From Butyricimonas virosa (lineage in GTDB: Bacteria > Bacteroidota > Bacteroidia > Bacteroidales > Marinifilaceae): a stretch of 64,000 bases of DNA. The notes below the pieces were generated by a model. That model saw only the letters and a program-made list of their open reading frames with translations, was not told the origin of the DNA and ran no database searches. How positions within the stretch are numbered: the stretch's first letter is position 1; every line of letters starts with the position of its first letter. The translations under genes were made by a program, and so were the position numbers. Positions 44,492 to 52,964 of this stretch are shown one piece after another. The DNA is taken from assembly GCF_025148635.1 (NCBI RefSeq), contig NZ_CP102269.1, positions 4,464,001 to 4,528,000 of the forward strand, read 5' to 3'.

Positions 44492-45664
44492 CTATTTTTT
44501 TACGATGATTTTCTTTCCAACCACTTCAAAGCGGACAGTCCCCGTACTCTGGAATAATTCCAGCAAAGGAGTCACCGTCACGTGACGATTAAAATTACAC
44601 CCGAAAAGATAATTTTTCACGCTCTCATCTTCATATACCACATCCACATCATACCAACGAGAAATAAAATCCATGATCTCTTTTAGAGGACGATCCCGGA
44701 AACGAAGACGCCCTTCCCGCCAAGCGGTGACATACGACACGTCAACATTTGCCACCGTAACCTCCCCGCTTTCCTTGTTATACACGGCTTGTTCCCCCGG
44801 ATTCAAGATATAGCCATCCATATCTTCTGAAAGAGTTACTTGTACTTTACCCTTGACCAATGTTGTCTGTACATCTTCATTTTCAGGATAATTCGATACA
44901 TTAAACTCTGTTCCCAACACCGTGATATTCACCCCGGATGCATTGACAACAAAAGGTATTTTTTCATTACGTGCCACTTGAAAATATCCTTCCCCTTCCA
45001 ATTCTACATTCCTCGTGATTCCACTAAATTGCACAGGGAATCGTAATTTAGATCCAGCATTCAAACATACCAACGTTCCATCTGCGAGCGTCAACACGTA
45101 TTCACCACCCCGGGGAATCACAAGCTCGTTATACAAATCTGAACTGACTACCGAATCTACCGCATTTTTATAAGTAATACTCTCGCCATCCAAGCCAATA
45201 ATCGTTCCATCTAATTCTCGCAATGAATCCCGATCATGATTGGCTAGATCAATAATAGAACCATTCGCCATGTAAAGGATAGCTCTGGAAGTTCCGGGAA
45301 GGATCTCGGCACTCTCCACTGGAATAATTTCTTCCCGATCAACACGCTGCATAAAAAAATACATGGAAGAAACAACCAGTAGAATAAAAACACAAGCATA
45401 TTTCAACGCACGAATCCCCAATCGCCTCCTATTCTCCTTGGCTCGTTTACGAGAAAGAGCTTTCCATCCACCCTTTACATCAATGGATCTCAACTCCTGA
45501 CGTTTCCGGTATATAAATTCTTTTTCGGTAACCTCATGAAACCATTTACGATTATCTTCGGAAAGACTCAACCAGTTATCCAAATTCTCCCGTTCTGCCC
45601 CGGTCAATTCTCCTGTCATATATTTACTAACTAGCTCGACAATATCAAAGAAGCCATCATTCAT
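44492..45664 (-). CDS. FecR-family anti-sigma factor (locus E)
   Basis: A 390-residue anti-sigma regulator. Cytoplasmic N terminus with the typical TGAERENLDNWLSLSEDNRK segment, transmembrane helix at about 84-105, FecR domain about 180-280 (RGGEYVLTLADGTLVCLNAG, ITVLGTEFNVSNYPENED) and C-terminal DUF4974 domain (WREGRLRFRDRPLKEIMDFI). It lies between the ECF sigma gene (92 bases upstream) and the STN-SusC gene (84 bases downstream). Confidence 0.95.
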   Translation of the reverse strand: MNDGFFDIVELVSKYMTGELTGAERENLDNWLSLSEDNRKWFHEVTEKEFIYRKRQELRSIDVKGGWKALSRKRAKENRRRLGIRALKYACVFILLVVSSMYFFMQRVDREEIIPVESAEILPGTSRAILYMANGSIIDLANHDRDSLRELDGTIIGLDGESITYKNAVDSVVSSDLYNELVIPRGGEYVLTLADGTLVCLNAGSKLRFPVQFSGITRNVELEGEGYFQVARNEKIPFVVNASGVNITVLGTEFNVSNYPENEDVQTTLVKGKVQVTLSEDMDGYILNPGEQAVYNKESGEVTVANVDVSYVTAWREGRLRFRDRPLKEIMDFISRWYDVDVVYEDESVKNYLFGCNFNRHVTVTPLLELFQSTGTVRFEVVGKKIIVKK

Positions 45665-45756
45665 TTTATGCTACTATTAGATTAAATTCATAGCTAGAAC
45701 ACAAAAAATGGATTTTAGGGAGTGTCTGATATTCGGTATTTAACGTTAATTAATAT

Positions 45757-46329
45757 TTAACGAGATATGAATAAAAGAAAAGGCAATAAATAATAATAAT
45801 CCTTCAAGCTGATTCTCAACTTTTTGTAGGCTTCTTTTTTGTAGGCGTGAACAGTTCCTTCCGAAAGATTCATTTTTTCTGCAATCTCCGAATTTTTCAA
45901 TCCATCTAAAGAAAGATTAATTACCATTCGCATCTGTAAGGGCAGCTTATCTATCGCATGATTAAAAATACGATGTACCTCCTCTTCCATCACTTGATTT
46001 CGAAACTCCTGTTCAGAATCCTCAATCCACTCCTCGGGGATACGGGAACGTAACTCACGGTCACGCAACAAATTAAGACAGGCATGACGCACAACTACAT
46101 AAAGAAAAGACTTTATCTTCCGGTAATCATCAAAATCCGTGTGTTTGTTCCAGTATTTTAAAAACGTCTCTTGCACCACATCCGCAGCCTCTTCCCGATC
46201 ACCCAAATAACGGGTCGCAAACAAGCACAATGATGCATAAAACTCCTCAAATAACGTCCGAAAAGCTCGTTCGTCACCTTCTTGCAAGTGCTTCAACAAT
46301 AAACTGGTATCTTCATTTTTCTTCTCCAT
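45757..46329 (-). CDS. ECF RNA polymerase sigma factor (locus E)
   Basis: A 190-residue ECF sigma factor. Region 2: AFRTLFEEFYASLCLFATRY and EEAADVVQETFLKYWN. Region 4: helix-turn-helix NSEIAEKMNLSEGTVHAYKK. The start at 46329 (MEKKNEDTS) aligns exactly with the locus F paralogue. A full consensus promoter lies just upstream, and an 11-bp tandem array lies about 285 bases upstream of the start codon. Confidence 0.95.
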   Translation of the reverse strand: MEKKNEDTSLLLKHLQEGDERAFRTLFEEFYASLCLFATRYLGDREEAADVVQETFLKYWNKHTDFDDYRKIKSFLYVVVRHACLNLLRDRELRSRIPEEWIEDSEQEFRNQVMEEEVHRIFNHAIDKLPLQMRMVINLSLDGLKNSEIAEKMNLSEGTVHAYKKEAYKKLRISLKDYYYLLPFLLFISR

Positions 46330-46350
46330 ACTTTGCGACCCACGGGTGAA

Positions 46351-46380
46351 CAAAAGTACGGCTTTATAATTACAAAACAA
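46351..46380 (-). promoter_or_regulatory. Promoter of the locus E sigma gene
   Basis: On the minus strand: TTG (46380-46378), 19-base spacer, TACTTTTG (46358-46351). A full match to the Bacteroidota consensus, about 21 bases before the start codon at 46329. Confidence 0.75.
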
Positions 46381-46613
46381 TATAATTATCCTCCAAAAAA
46401 TATAATATCAAGCATATACACCAAAAGAAAAAATGCAAGCAATCGTTTCCACATCGAGGTATACCCGGACAAACAGTGATTTATCCTTGTAAAACGAGCA
46501 TTCAAATAAAATTTCTATCAGATAGGGTTATTATCCTGTTTTCAAATAGCTATAATCGACTTTTCAAAATGTTAATAATTCCTATTGTAATACAATATAT
46601 TATTATTCTAATA

Positions 46614-46657
46614 GGAGCGGAATAGGGGAGGAATGGGAGCGGAATGGGAGCGGCTCA
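46614..46657. repeat. Four-unit 11-bp tandem repeat
   Basis: Four adjacent imperfect 11-bp units: GGAGCGGAATA, GGGGAGGAATG, GGAGCGGAATG, GGAGCGGCTCA. It is sharply GC-rich in an AT-rich gap, upstream of the locus E sigma gene. It shares period and copy number, but not sequence, with the array at 1068-1111. Confidence 0.75.
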
Positions 46658-46784
46658 CAATATGATAACTGTATTATCACATTTTGAATACACTATTTTA
46701 CATTAATTTGCACTAAATATTTATTGAACATCCCTAAATCCGCAAATAAAGCGTTTATTATGAGAAAGTACGAGTATCAACCGG

Positions 46785-46820
46785 AAAAAAGTAATTGCCG
46801 GAAGAAAATCCGGCAATTAC
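46785..46820 (-). terminator. Terminator after the locus F TlpA gene
   Basis: GTAATTGCCGGA (46791-46802) and TCCGGCAATTAC (46809-46820) form a perfect 12-bp stem with a 6-base loop, followed on the minus strand by TTTTTT. It ends locus F 20 bases past the stop at 46841. Confidence 0.9.
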
Positions 46821-46840
46821 TTTTACTTATCAATAATCAT

Positions 46841-48187
46841 TCATTTTGCAAGCAAGGCATCCAAATGTTCAGTAATTTCCGGATCAGAAGGCCTCGGGGC
46901 AAAAGACTCAACAATATTAAATTCCTTGTCAATCAAGATAAAACGAGGAATATACTTAATCTGCCAGTTCACTCTCAATCCTTCGTTATCGACAGAATTA
47001 AACTGAGGCACTACCGATTCCTTTTGTTTCAAGTAACTCAGCCAAGTCTTTCTGGAATTATCTGTTGACAATTGAATAAAGACAATATCTTTATCCTTAT
47101 ATTTCTCACTTAACGCGGCAAATGCCGGGGATTCCTGAATACAAGGACCGCACCACGTCGCCCAACAATCCAGATAAATATTTTTGCCTTTAAAACTACT
47201 CAACAAGACTTCATTCCCATCAACATCTGTCATGATGATCTCGTGGGCCGGTTGTCCCGTCATCAGACTTTTTACATTACGGATCTTCTCCTGCAATTCG
47301 GAAACAATTCCCACGTGCTGAAAAGATTTTGTCTTTTCCTCCATGCTCAGAATCACCTCCGGATCTGTTGATGAATCCAATTTCGCCAAAACTTGTAAAG
47401 CATCCTTGATTTCCCGCATTTCCGGGGTAATCTCCACCCCTTGCATAAATTCCGCTTGATCCAAGTTATACACGATCACATCCCTGACATCTATAATATC
47501 CAGATACTCGTTTTTCGTAATCTCTCGCATCAGTTGATTTACATCCGGGATAACAGAAGTAATAAAACGCCCGTACCATTGCCTTTGTTCCTCCCGTGAC
47601 GCTCCTGTATTTTCTTTATTATACAGAGCATAAGTCAAATAACTATTCAACAAATTCGCCTTCACCCGAATACGTTCATTCTCCTTAAAAAGCTCCGTTA
47701 CCCCCTTTAGAGTATCCAGTTGAGCCAATTTAGAAGCCGCAAGCGCATCCACCACCTCTTTCGTCTTCTCAAAATTCTCCCTTACATTCCGTCCGGACAA
47801 AAGAAAAGAGCCCCCCTTGGGATAAAGCCGATCTTTCAAAAACAACTGCGCCTCGCTCCCTTTCCCTTTAAAAGTCGCTTGACGGGTATCCGGTGTCAAG
47901 TAAACTTCCAAATCATCACCGGGTGAAAGGTAAAGAATGTTACGACTGATATTGAAATACATCGGTTGCTCCAACACAAAAGTCGTATCCAAATAACCGG
48001 AAGCATCCGTTTTGATTATCCTGTTCAAACTCGTACCAAAATCTCCCGTCACTCCCGTGTACTCCATAATCACTTCTTGTGTACCCATATCCGCCATCTG
48101 TCCTTTCAAATGAATCGTGTTCACTTTCGGAGAATGGCAACCAATAATCGTTGTTACAAATAAAATAACTAATGCTATAATCTTCAT
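46841..48187 (-). CDS. TlpA-like thioredoxin lipoprotein with DUF4369 domain (locus F)
   Basis: A 448-residue lipoprotein (lipobox TIIGC). N-terminal DUF4369-like beta domain (about 25-110, IHLKGQMADMGTQEVIMEYT), a helical middle and a C-terminal TlpA-type thioredoxin fold with WATWCGPCIQESPAF at about residue 345 and cis-Pro YIPRFILIDKE. It occupies the position of the locus E TlpA gene but is longer and only moderately similar. ATG at 48187 preferred to GTG at 48193. Confidence 0.92.
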   Translation of the reverse strand: MKIIALVILFVTTIIGCHSPKVNTIHLKGQMADMGTQEVIMEYTGVTGDFGTSLNRIIKTDASGYLDTTFVLEQPMYFNISRNILYLSPGDDLEVYLTPDTRQATFKGKGSEAQLFLKDRLYPKGGSFLLSGRNVRENFEKTKEVVDALAASKLAQLDTLKGVTELFKENERIRVKANLLNSYLTYALYNKENTGASREEQRQWYGRFITSVIPDVNQLMREITKNEYLDIIDVRDVIVYNLDQAEFMQGVEITPEMREIKDALQVLAKLDSSTDPEVILSMEEKTKSFQHVGIVSELQEKIRNVKSLMTGQPAHEIIMTDVDGNEVLLSSFKGKNIYLDCWATWCGPCIQESPAFAALSEKYKDKDIVFIQLSTDNSRKTWLSYLKQKESVVPQFNSVDNEGLRVNWQIKYIPRFILIDKEFNIVESFAPRPSDPEITEHLDALLAK

Positions 48188-48192
48188 ATTCA

Positions 48193-49083
48193 CTATTTAA
48201 TAAATGGTTCACCTTGTATTTTTACAATATTTGATACCAACGTACTCAAATCCCCATGTCCCAGTTCATATTCAACCTCCATATAATTCCCGTCTCCCTC
48301 GTCAATCCGGGTTACATACCCGTCAGAATTCAACACATAGTCCACTTCCCGGACAACCCCATGATCCTCCGTCTTGACTTTCAACCGATCACTCCCTGAA
48401 TAAATGAAAGTTTTGGTAAAGACAACCTGTCCATCTATTGTTGTTTCTTTGATCCCAGTCAATTGATTCCCATCATAACTATATTCCACGTGAGAACGAG
48501 GCTCCCAATTTGAGATATACGTGGCGTATTCACCGCCCGTAAGCCGATCGCCATTATAAGTATATACCATACGCATTAACGGATCATCCGTCTTCGAATC
48601 ACCGATACGACGCCATTTCATAATCTTACGATCCATCCTTAAAGTATCATCATACTCGAACAAATAACTCTCCGAATACTTGAGAACGTATTGTAAATCC
48701 TCTTTTGCATAATGATAAATGACCTCCTGATTCGTCTTTCTTTGTATCTGGAAAATAACCTGATATTTCATCGGAATAGTACTTCCCGGCTCCAACTGAT
48801 CAATCTCTTCCTGACTGATAGACGGAACCAACATAAGAACTTGAGAACTATTCAACCTCCCGATAGTATCTTGATTACGATCTGTAATAAATCCTAAATC
48901 CAGACTATTATCAATATAGTTCAGACTAATTTTAAAATCTCCCCACAAAGCATTATGCCCCTTGATCTCTTTGGCCCGGTATTTATTCAATTGCACCAAA
49001 GGTTCAACATCATCATTATCATGGCAAGACATTATACTCATGCTTAATAACGACAATAATATGATATTCATTAATATTTTCAT
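48193..49083 (-). CDS. Lipoprotein with YD-repeat-like strands (locus F only)
   Basis: A 296-residue lipoprotein (lipobox SIMSC). The C-terminal half carries several strand-turn units of the form x-Y-x-Y-x-G-D-x-L-T-G (VYTYNGDRLTGGEYA, EYSYDGNQLTGIKET, FIYSGSDRLKVKTE), resembling YD/RHS-like or DUF4595-type repeats seen in Bacteroidota lipoproteins. Function unknown. It has no counterpart in locus E. It lies 10 bases after the PKD-like gene and 5 bases before the TlpA gene. Confidence 0.7.
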   Translation of the reverse strand: MKILMNIILLSLLSMSIMSCHDNDDVEPLVQLNKYRAKEIKGHNALWGDFKISLNYIDNSLDLGFITDRNQDTIGRLNSSQVLMLVPSISQEEIDQLEPGSTIPMKYQVIFQIQRKTNQEVIYHYAKEDLQYVLKYSESYLFEYDDTLRMDRKIMKWRRIGDSKTDDPLMRMVYTYNGDRLTGGEYATYISNWEPRSHVEYSYDGNQLTGIKETTIDGQVVFTKTFIYSGSDRLKVKTEDHGVVREVDYVLNSDGYVTRIDEGDGNYMEVEYELGHGDLSTLVSNIVKIQGEPFIK

Positions 49084-49093
49084 ATTCATCAAT

Positions 49094-50686
49094 TTAACGC
49101 GTGTGATAACAAGTTGTTTTCAATATCCGTCCGAAAGGACCATATTCCCGATGATAGGCCTTATCTTGAATCAAGTCACCAGTTCCCAAGGATAAGATTG
49201 GAACAACAATTACCTTTCCCTCCCGGGTCGTTTCGTTATAAGTCATAACCAACATCATGTGATTACTAGCTCCCAGATCCGTCAATTCGCCCGGTTTATC
49301 GGTATTCGGAATTTCCAGTTTTCCCTCACAGTACTCAACCACTTGGATTCCCGTAATCTTTTCTCCCGGATTTACCTCATATTTAGGTAATACCTGGGGA
49401 TGTGACGCCGTTAGCAAAACAGCATATACTTTGTCATCCGTTGCATAATACATGACTTCTTCCATAGCCTGTGACTGAAACTTGTGGGCTTTCTCTATAT
49501 CCGGACATCCATCCAGAATATAACATCCCGTAATCACATCCGGACGGTTCTTATCATCTGCATTCATATTAAATGTCCATATTTCATGCAAACCGGTACC
49601 GCTATCTTTCAATACGGCATACATTGTAACATTCGGACCATAACCTATATATATGCACTCTTTATTTCCCAACTGATTCGGGTCCTGTTTGCCATCTGCA
49701 GAAGTATTTCGGAATATATGCAAATTGTCTTCCGAACGGAAATGCGGGAAGGCAAGAAAACGATGGTGTTTCTGATCATACGCAATCCCGAAAAGATCTC
49801 CTTCTCCCGGATACGGATTGTAAGGTCTGTACAAATAATGCGTGACATAATAATCGTCTGTCAAATCCTCTAATAACATTCCCACCCCGTAAGTTGTCGC
49901 CTCCTCGTATTGAGTTCTCTTATGGATATGCCCGTTTACAGCAATCACATCGTAAGGACCACGGGCACAATTATTCAAGCCTCCCACAACAAATTCCCCG
50001 TCAAAAGCTTTGATAAACATATCGTTATTTCTCCGGATCACGGTAAAATTATCCAGCGGGGAAAGGTCCTCGACAGAATGTTCCGTTGCGATACTTGTTT
50101 CAAGATACCCGGCAACAACAGATTTCATATCCGTGACAAGCTCGCCAATCTTCGTTCCGTTATTGATACTATAGATATTCTCAAAAACACGATCATCCTC
50201 ATGTTTACTATAATTCCGGTTAAAGTTCTTCCCGATAATCAAATGCAGATCGGAAGTTTGTTCATCTTTGGTATCAGCTACTAATAAGCCGGCCTCGTAT
50301 TGCCCTGTAACATACAGGTAATAACGCTTGGTTACCGTCAATTCATTCTCCGTATCCGTAACCGTGTACAATAAAGAATAAGCCTCCCGATTCATCGGCA
50401 CGTTGATCACCGTGTCCAATATCATCGTATTTCCCAACGTTTCATGTTGCCCGTGCCCCTGAAGTTTCCATTCGAACGATAACGCAGCATCATCCATTCC
50501 CTCTTTATAAGCTAATGTCTTTATTTTCAAACGTCCTCCCTGGCTCACGTATAGTTCCATAGACGTCGAGAAATCATTAATCTGGATTGGTTTCAAAAAC
50601 TCGACATTCTTGGATGATTCGTCATCAAAGCAAGAGCCAAGCAAGAAACAAATCATCACCAGTCCTAAAAATATTTTTGTTTTCAT
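49094..50686 (-). CDS. PKD-like family lipoprotein (locus F)
   Basis: A 530-residue lipoprotein (lipobox LLGSC), paralogous in position and layout to the locus E PKD-like protein. N-terminal Ig-like domain (ALSFEWKLQGHGQHETLG), then strand-rich repeats with propeller-like spacing (TYGVGMLLEDLTDDYY, ECIYIGYGPNVTMYAVLKD). Probably surface-exposed and working with the SusCD pair; ligand unknown. Confidence 0.82.
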   Translation of the reverse strand: MKTKIFLGLVMICFLLGSCFDDESSKNVEFLKPIQINDFSTSMELYVSQGGRLKIKTLAYKEGMDDAALSFEWKLQGHGQHETLGNTMILDTVINVPMNREAYSLLYTVTDTENELTVTKRYYLYVTGQYEAGLLVADTKDEQTSDLHLIIGKNFNRNYSKHEDDRVFENIYSINNGTKIGELVTDMKSVVAGYLETSIATEHSVEDLSPLDNFTVIRRNNDMFIKAFDGEFVVGGLNNCARGPYDVIAVNGHIHKRTQYEEATTYGVGMLLEDLTDDYYVTHYLYRPYNPYPGEGDLFGIAYDQKHHRFLAFPHFRSEDNLHIFRNTSADGKQDPNQLGNKECIYIGYGPNVTMYAVLKDSGTGLHEIWTFNMNADDKNRPDVITGCYILDGCPDIEKAHKFQSQAMEEVMYYATDDKVYAVLLTASHPQVLPKYEVNPGEKITGIQVVEYCEGKLEIPNTDKPGELTDLGASNHMMLVMTYNETTREGKVIVVPILSLGTGDLIQDKAYHREYGPFGRILKTTCYHTR

Positions 50687-50729
50687 CTGTTCATCTTTTA
50701 TTAAACAATTCCATTAAACACGCCACCCA

Positions 50730-51476
50730 TTACCACGGGGCAGGAACAACGATCTCTTTACCAGCGTAATCCCCATCATCATGTTTCATCGGCCCGGTTG
50801 TCGAGTGTTTATTATATTCGGCTAATTCCAAACGAATCATTTGCTGAATATTCGACATTTCGTAATACGACATATCATACTTATCCGGATCCGGGTTAGG
50901 TATCGGAGAAAATAAATCCCAATAAGGTAAAGAAGTACGTCCTAATTTCTCCATGATAAACTTCCACCAGCCTGTCGAATAAGGTCCGAAAAAGTATTCT
51001 AACTGAGACCAGTTATAGGGTTTAATAATCTGAGCGGTAAACGTGAAATTACATGCCGGATAAACCAAATCCAATTCTTTAAAATCTTCATTCTCCACGA
51101 TCTGTACCCGAAGTCGCACAACCTTATGTTCCAACTCCTGCACACTATTCACAACCACCGGAACAAATCCTGATTCCGATCCGGCACTTATAGTTCCCTC
51201 CAGTAATTCATACATATCTCCCGTTGCAGTCGTTGAATCTGCAACAACTACCACCTTCACTTTTCGATCGTAATCTTCCAAATCTCCGGTAAGCAAAATA
51301 GGCAATAGTACCGTATCGACATCTTTCCAAGGATTTTCAGCGAAGGTATAAGAAAACTCCTTCCCGTTAAAATAAACACCCGGACGTCCACGGTATCCCA
51401 TCGGTTCATCTTTCTCGCATCCACCGAGAAAAACAGAAAGGAATATAACCAGACTATATAATATACTCTTTTTCAT
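50730..51476 (-). CDS. DUF4843 lipoprotein (locus F)
   Basis: A 248-residue lipoprotein (lipobox FLGGC). DUF4843-type pattern: GVYFNGKEFSYTF near the N terminus, beta-rich central region with VLLPILLTGDLEDYDRKVKVVV, and KPYNWSQLEYFFGPYSTGWW. Paralogue of the locus E protein at the same position between SusD and PKD-like genes; function unknown. Confidence 0.82.
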   Translation of the reverse strand: MKKSILYSLVIFLSVFLGGCEKDEPMGYRGRPGVYFNGKEFSYTFAENPWKDVDTVLLPILLTGDLEDYDRKVKVVVVADSTTATGDMYELLEGTISAGSESGFVPVVVNSVQELEHKVVRLRVQIVENEDFKELDLVYPACNFTFTAQIIKPYNWSQLEYFFGPYSTGWWKFIMEKLGRTSLPYWDLFSPIPNPDPDKYDMSYYEMSNIQQMIRLELAEYNKHSTTGPMKHDDGDYAGKEIVVPAPW

Positions 51477-51488
51477 AATTCATCATTT

Positions 51489-52928
51489 TTAATAAGTTTC
51501 TCGACCTCCAAACTCAACCTCCGTCTGCGGTAACGGCATCACGTACGTGTTATCGTTCATAACAACCGTAGATCCCTGAATATTGGTCACACCTCTTCTC
51601 TTGTAATAGAAAAACATTTGCCCTTCCAACAACATCTCTTTACGCCACTCTTTCAATATTTCCTTCTGAACTACACTCTGAGACAAATCATTTCCTAATT
51701 TACGTTGAATTCCTCTTTTCTCCCGCACGATATTCAAATAATTAATTGCTTTCTGTCGATCGGTAACACTTCCCGTCTCGTTCAAGCACTCTGCTGCCAT
51801 ATAATAAACCTCCGCTTTCCGGATCAAAGGAAGACGATTGGCATAAGTAGATTTATCCACCTGTTTCAACTTCAGAAAAGCATATTGAGTACCTAATTTA
51901 TCATACAACCACAAATAGCGATAATCACCTGCACCCGTGTTGTCTCCCAGTTCAAACAAATCTTTACCCGTCTGTGCCGCATGAAACAGGAATTGGGGAT
52001 TCGTTCTCGTAATATCTACTTTAGCCTCGAAACTCAACTCCGTGATCTTCGAGAATTGGTACACGTTCAATCCGAAAAGATATTCGGAAGAAAACGTAAA
52101 ATCACGCAACTGCAAATCATTCGTTTCCAATCTATTCTTATCTACCCACGGGAATTGCTGCTCCATTGCAATCAACTCTTCGGCATATTTCAACGCCATA
52201 TCCTTATTCCCCTGCCATATAGCAACCCGGGCCCGTGTTGCCAATAAAGCATAATAGTTAAACGTTAACCGGGAAGTTGCCACCTCACGAGGCAAAAACT
52301 TATCGGCCTCTGCCAAATCAGCCTCGATATAGGCTAAAACATCTTTTACTGTAGATTGTTTTGTTATCTCTTTATTATAATCCGTCACGTAAGGAATCGA
52401 CAAACGACTTAATATCTCCGGACGTTCCTTTAAATCACCCCAACCGAACAAGCGCAACAAATCAAAATGCAGAAAAGCACGTAACCCCAAACACTCTCCC
52501 TTAATCCGGGCATATACGGGTGGGGTTACACAGGAACTCGTTTCCAAGTTTTTCAAAATATTATTCACATTGGCAATTGCATTATAAGCTACACTCCAAA
52601 TGCCATCAATCCGTGTCAACACGGCATCCATATCATAACGATACTGGGTACAATCGAAATAATTGTTTGTCAGCGGATCAATCTCGTATTGTTGAGCCAC
52701 CGCCTCTATAAAACCGTAGCTCATCTCTTTTCCATATAAACGGGTATCCGTCATCAGGATATACACACCCGTTATAGCGTCTTCAAAACCTTGTTCCGTC
52801 TCGAACAACACGTCACCCTTTATTTCAGATTTGGGTTCCACGTCCAACCAATTAGAGCAAGATATGGTTCCGAATGATAATAAGCTCATCCAAATTATCA
52901 AACAATATGTATTTATTCTAGCGCTCAT
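51489..52928 (-). CDS. SusD/RagB-family lipoprotein (locus F)
   Basis: A 479-residue SusD-type surface lipoprotein, same length as the locus E copy. Lipobox TISC (Cys about 24), NWLDVEPKSEIKGDVLFETEQGFEDAITG, TPR-like helices and C-terminal YYMAAECLNETGS, LNIVREKRGI and EGQMFFYYKRRGV. It pairs with the SusC gene 36 bases upstream. Confidence 0.94.
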   Translation of the reverse strand: MSARINTYCLIIWMSLLSFGTISCSNWLDVEPKSEIKGDVLFETEQGFEDAITGVYILMTDTRLYGKEMSYGFIEAVAQQYEIDPLTNNYFDCTQYRYDMDAVLTRIDGIWSVAYNAIANVNNILKNLETSSCVTPPVYARIKGECLGLRAFLHFDLLRLFGWGDLKERPEILSRLSIPYVTDYNKEITKQSTVKDVLAYIEADLAEADKFLPREVATSRLTFNYYALLATRARVAIWQGNKDMALKYAEELIAMEQQFPWVDKNRLETNDLQLRDFTFSSEYLFGLNVYQFSKITELSFEAKVDITRTNPQFLFHAAQTGKDLFELGDNTGAGDYRYLWLYDKLGTQYAFLKLKQVDKSTYANRLPLIRKAEVYYMAAECLNETGSVTDRQKAINYLNIVREKRGIQRKLGNDLSQSVVQKEILKEWRKEMLLEGQMFFYYKRRGVTNIQGSTVVMNDNTYVMPLPQTEVEFGGRETY

Positions 52929-52964
52929 ATTTTTATATTTTATTCATTCAATCTATAACAGGAC

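Larger units (their letters stand above)
46330..46840. other. Intergenic region between loci E and F
   Basis: About 510 bases. From right to left: terminator of the locus F TlpA gene (46785-46820), AT-rich spacer, the 11-bp tandem array (46614-46657), AT-rich spacer with an ATTGTAATACAAT palindrome near 46585, and the locus E sigma promoter (46351-46380). No gene is supported. Confidence 0.65.
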
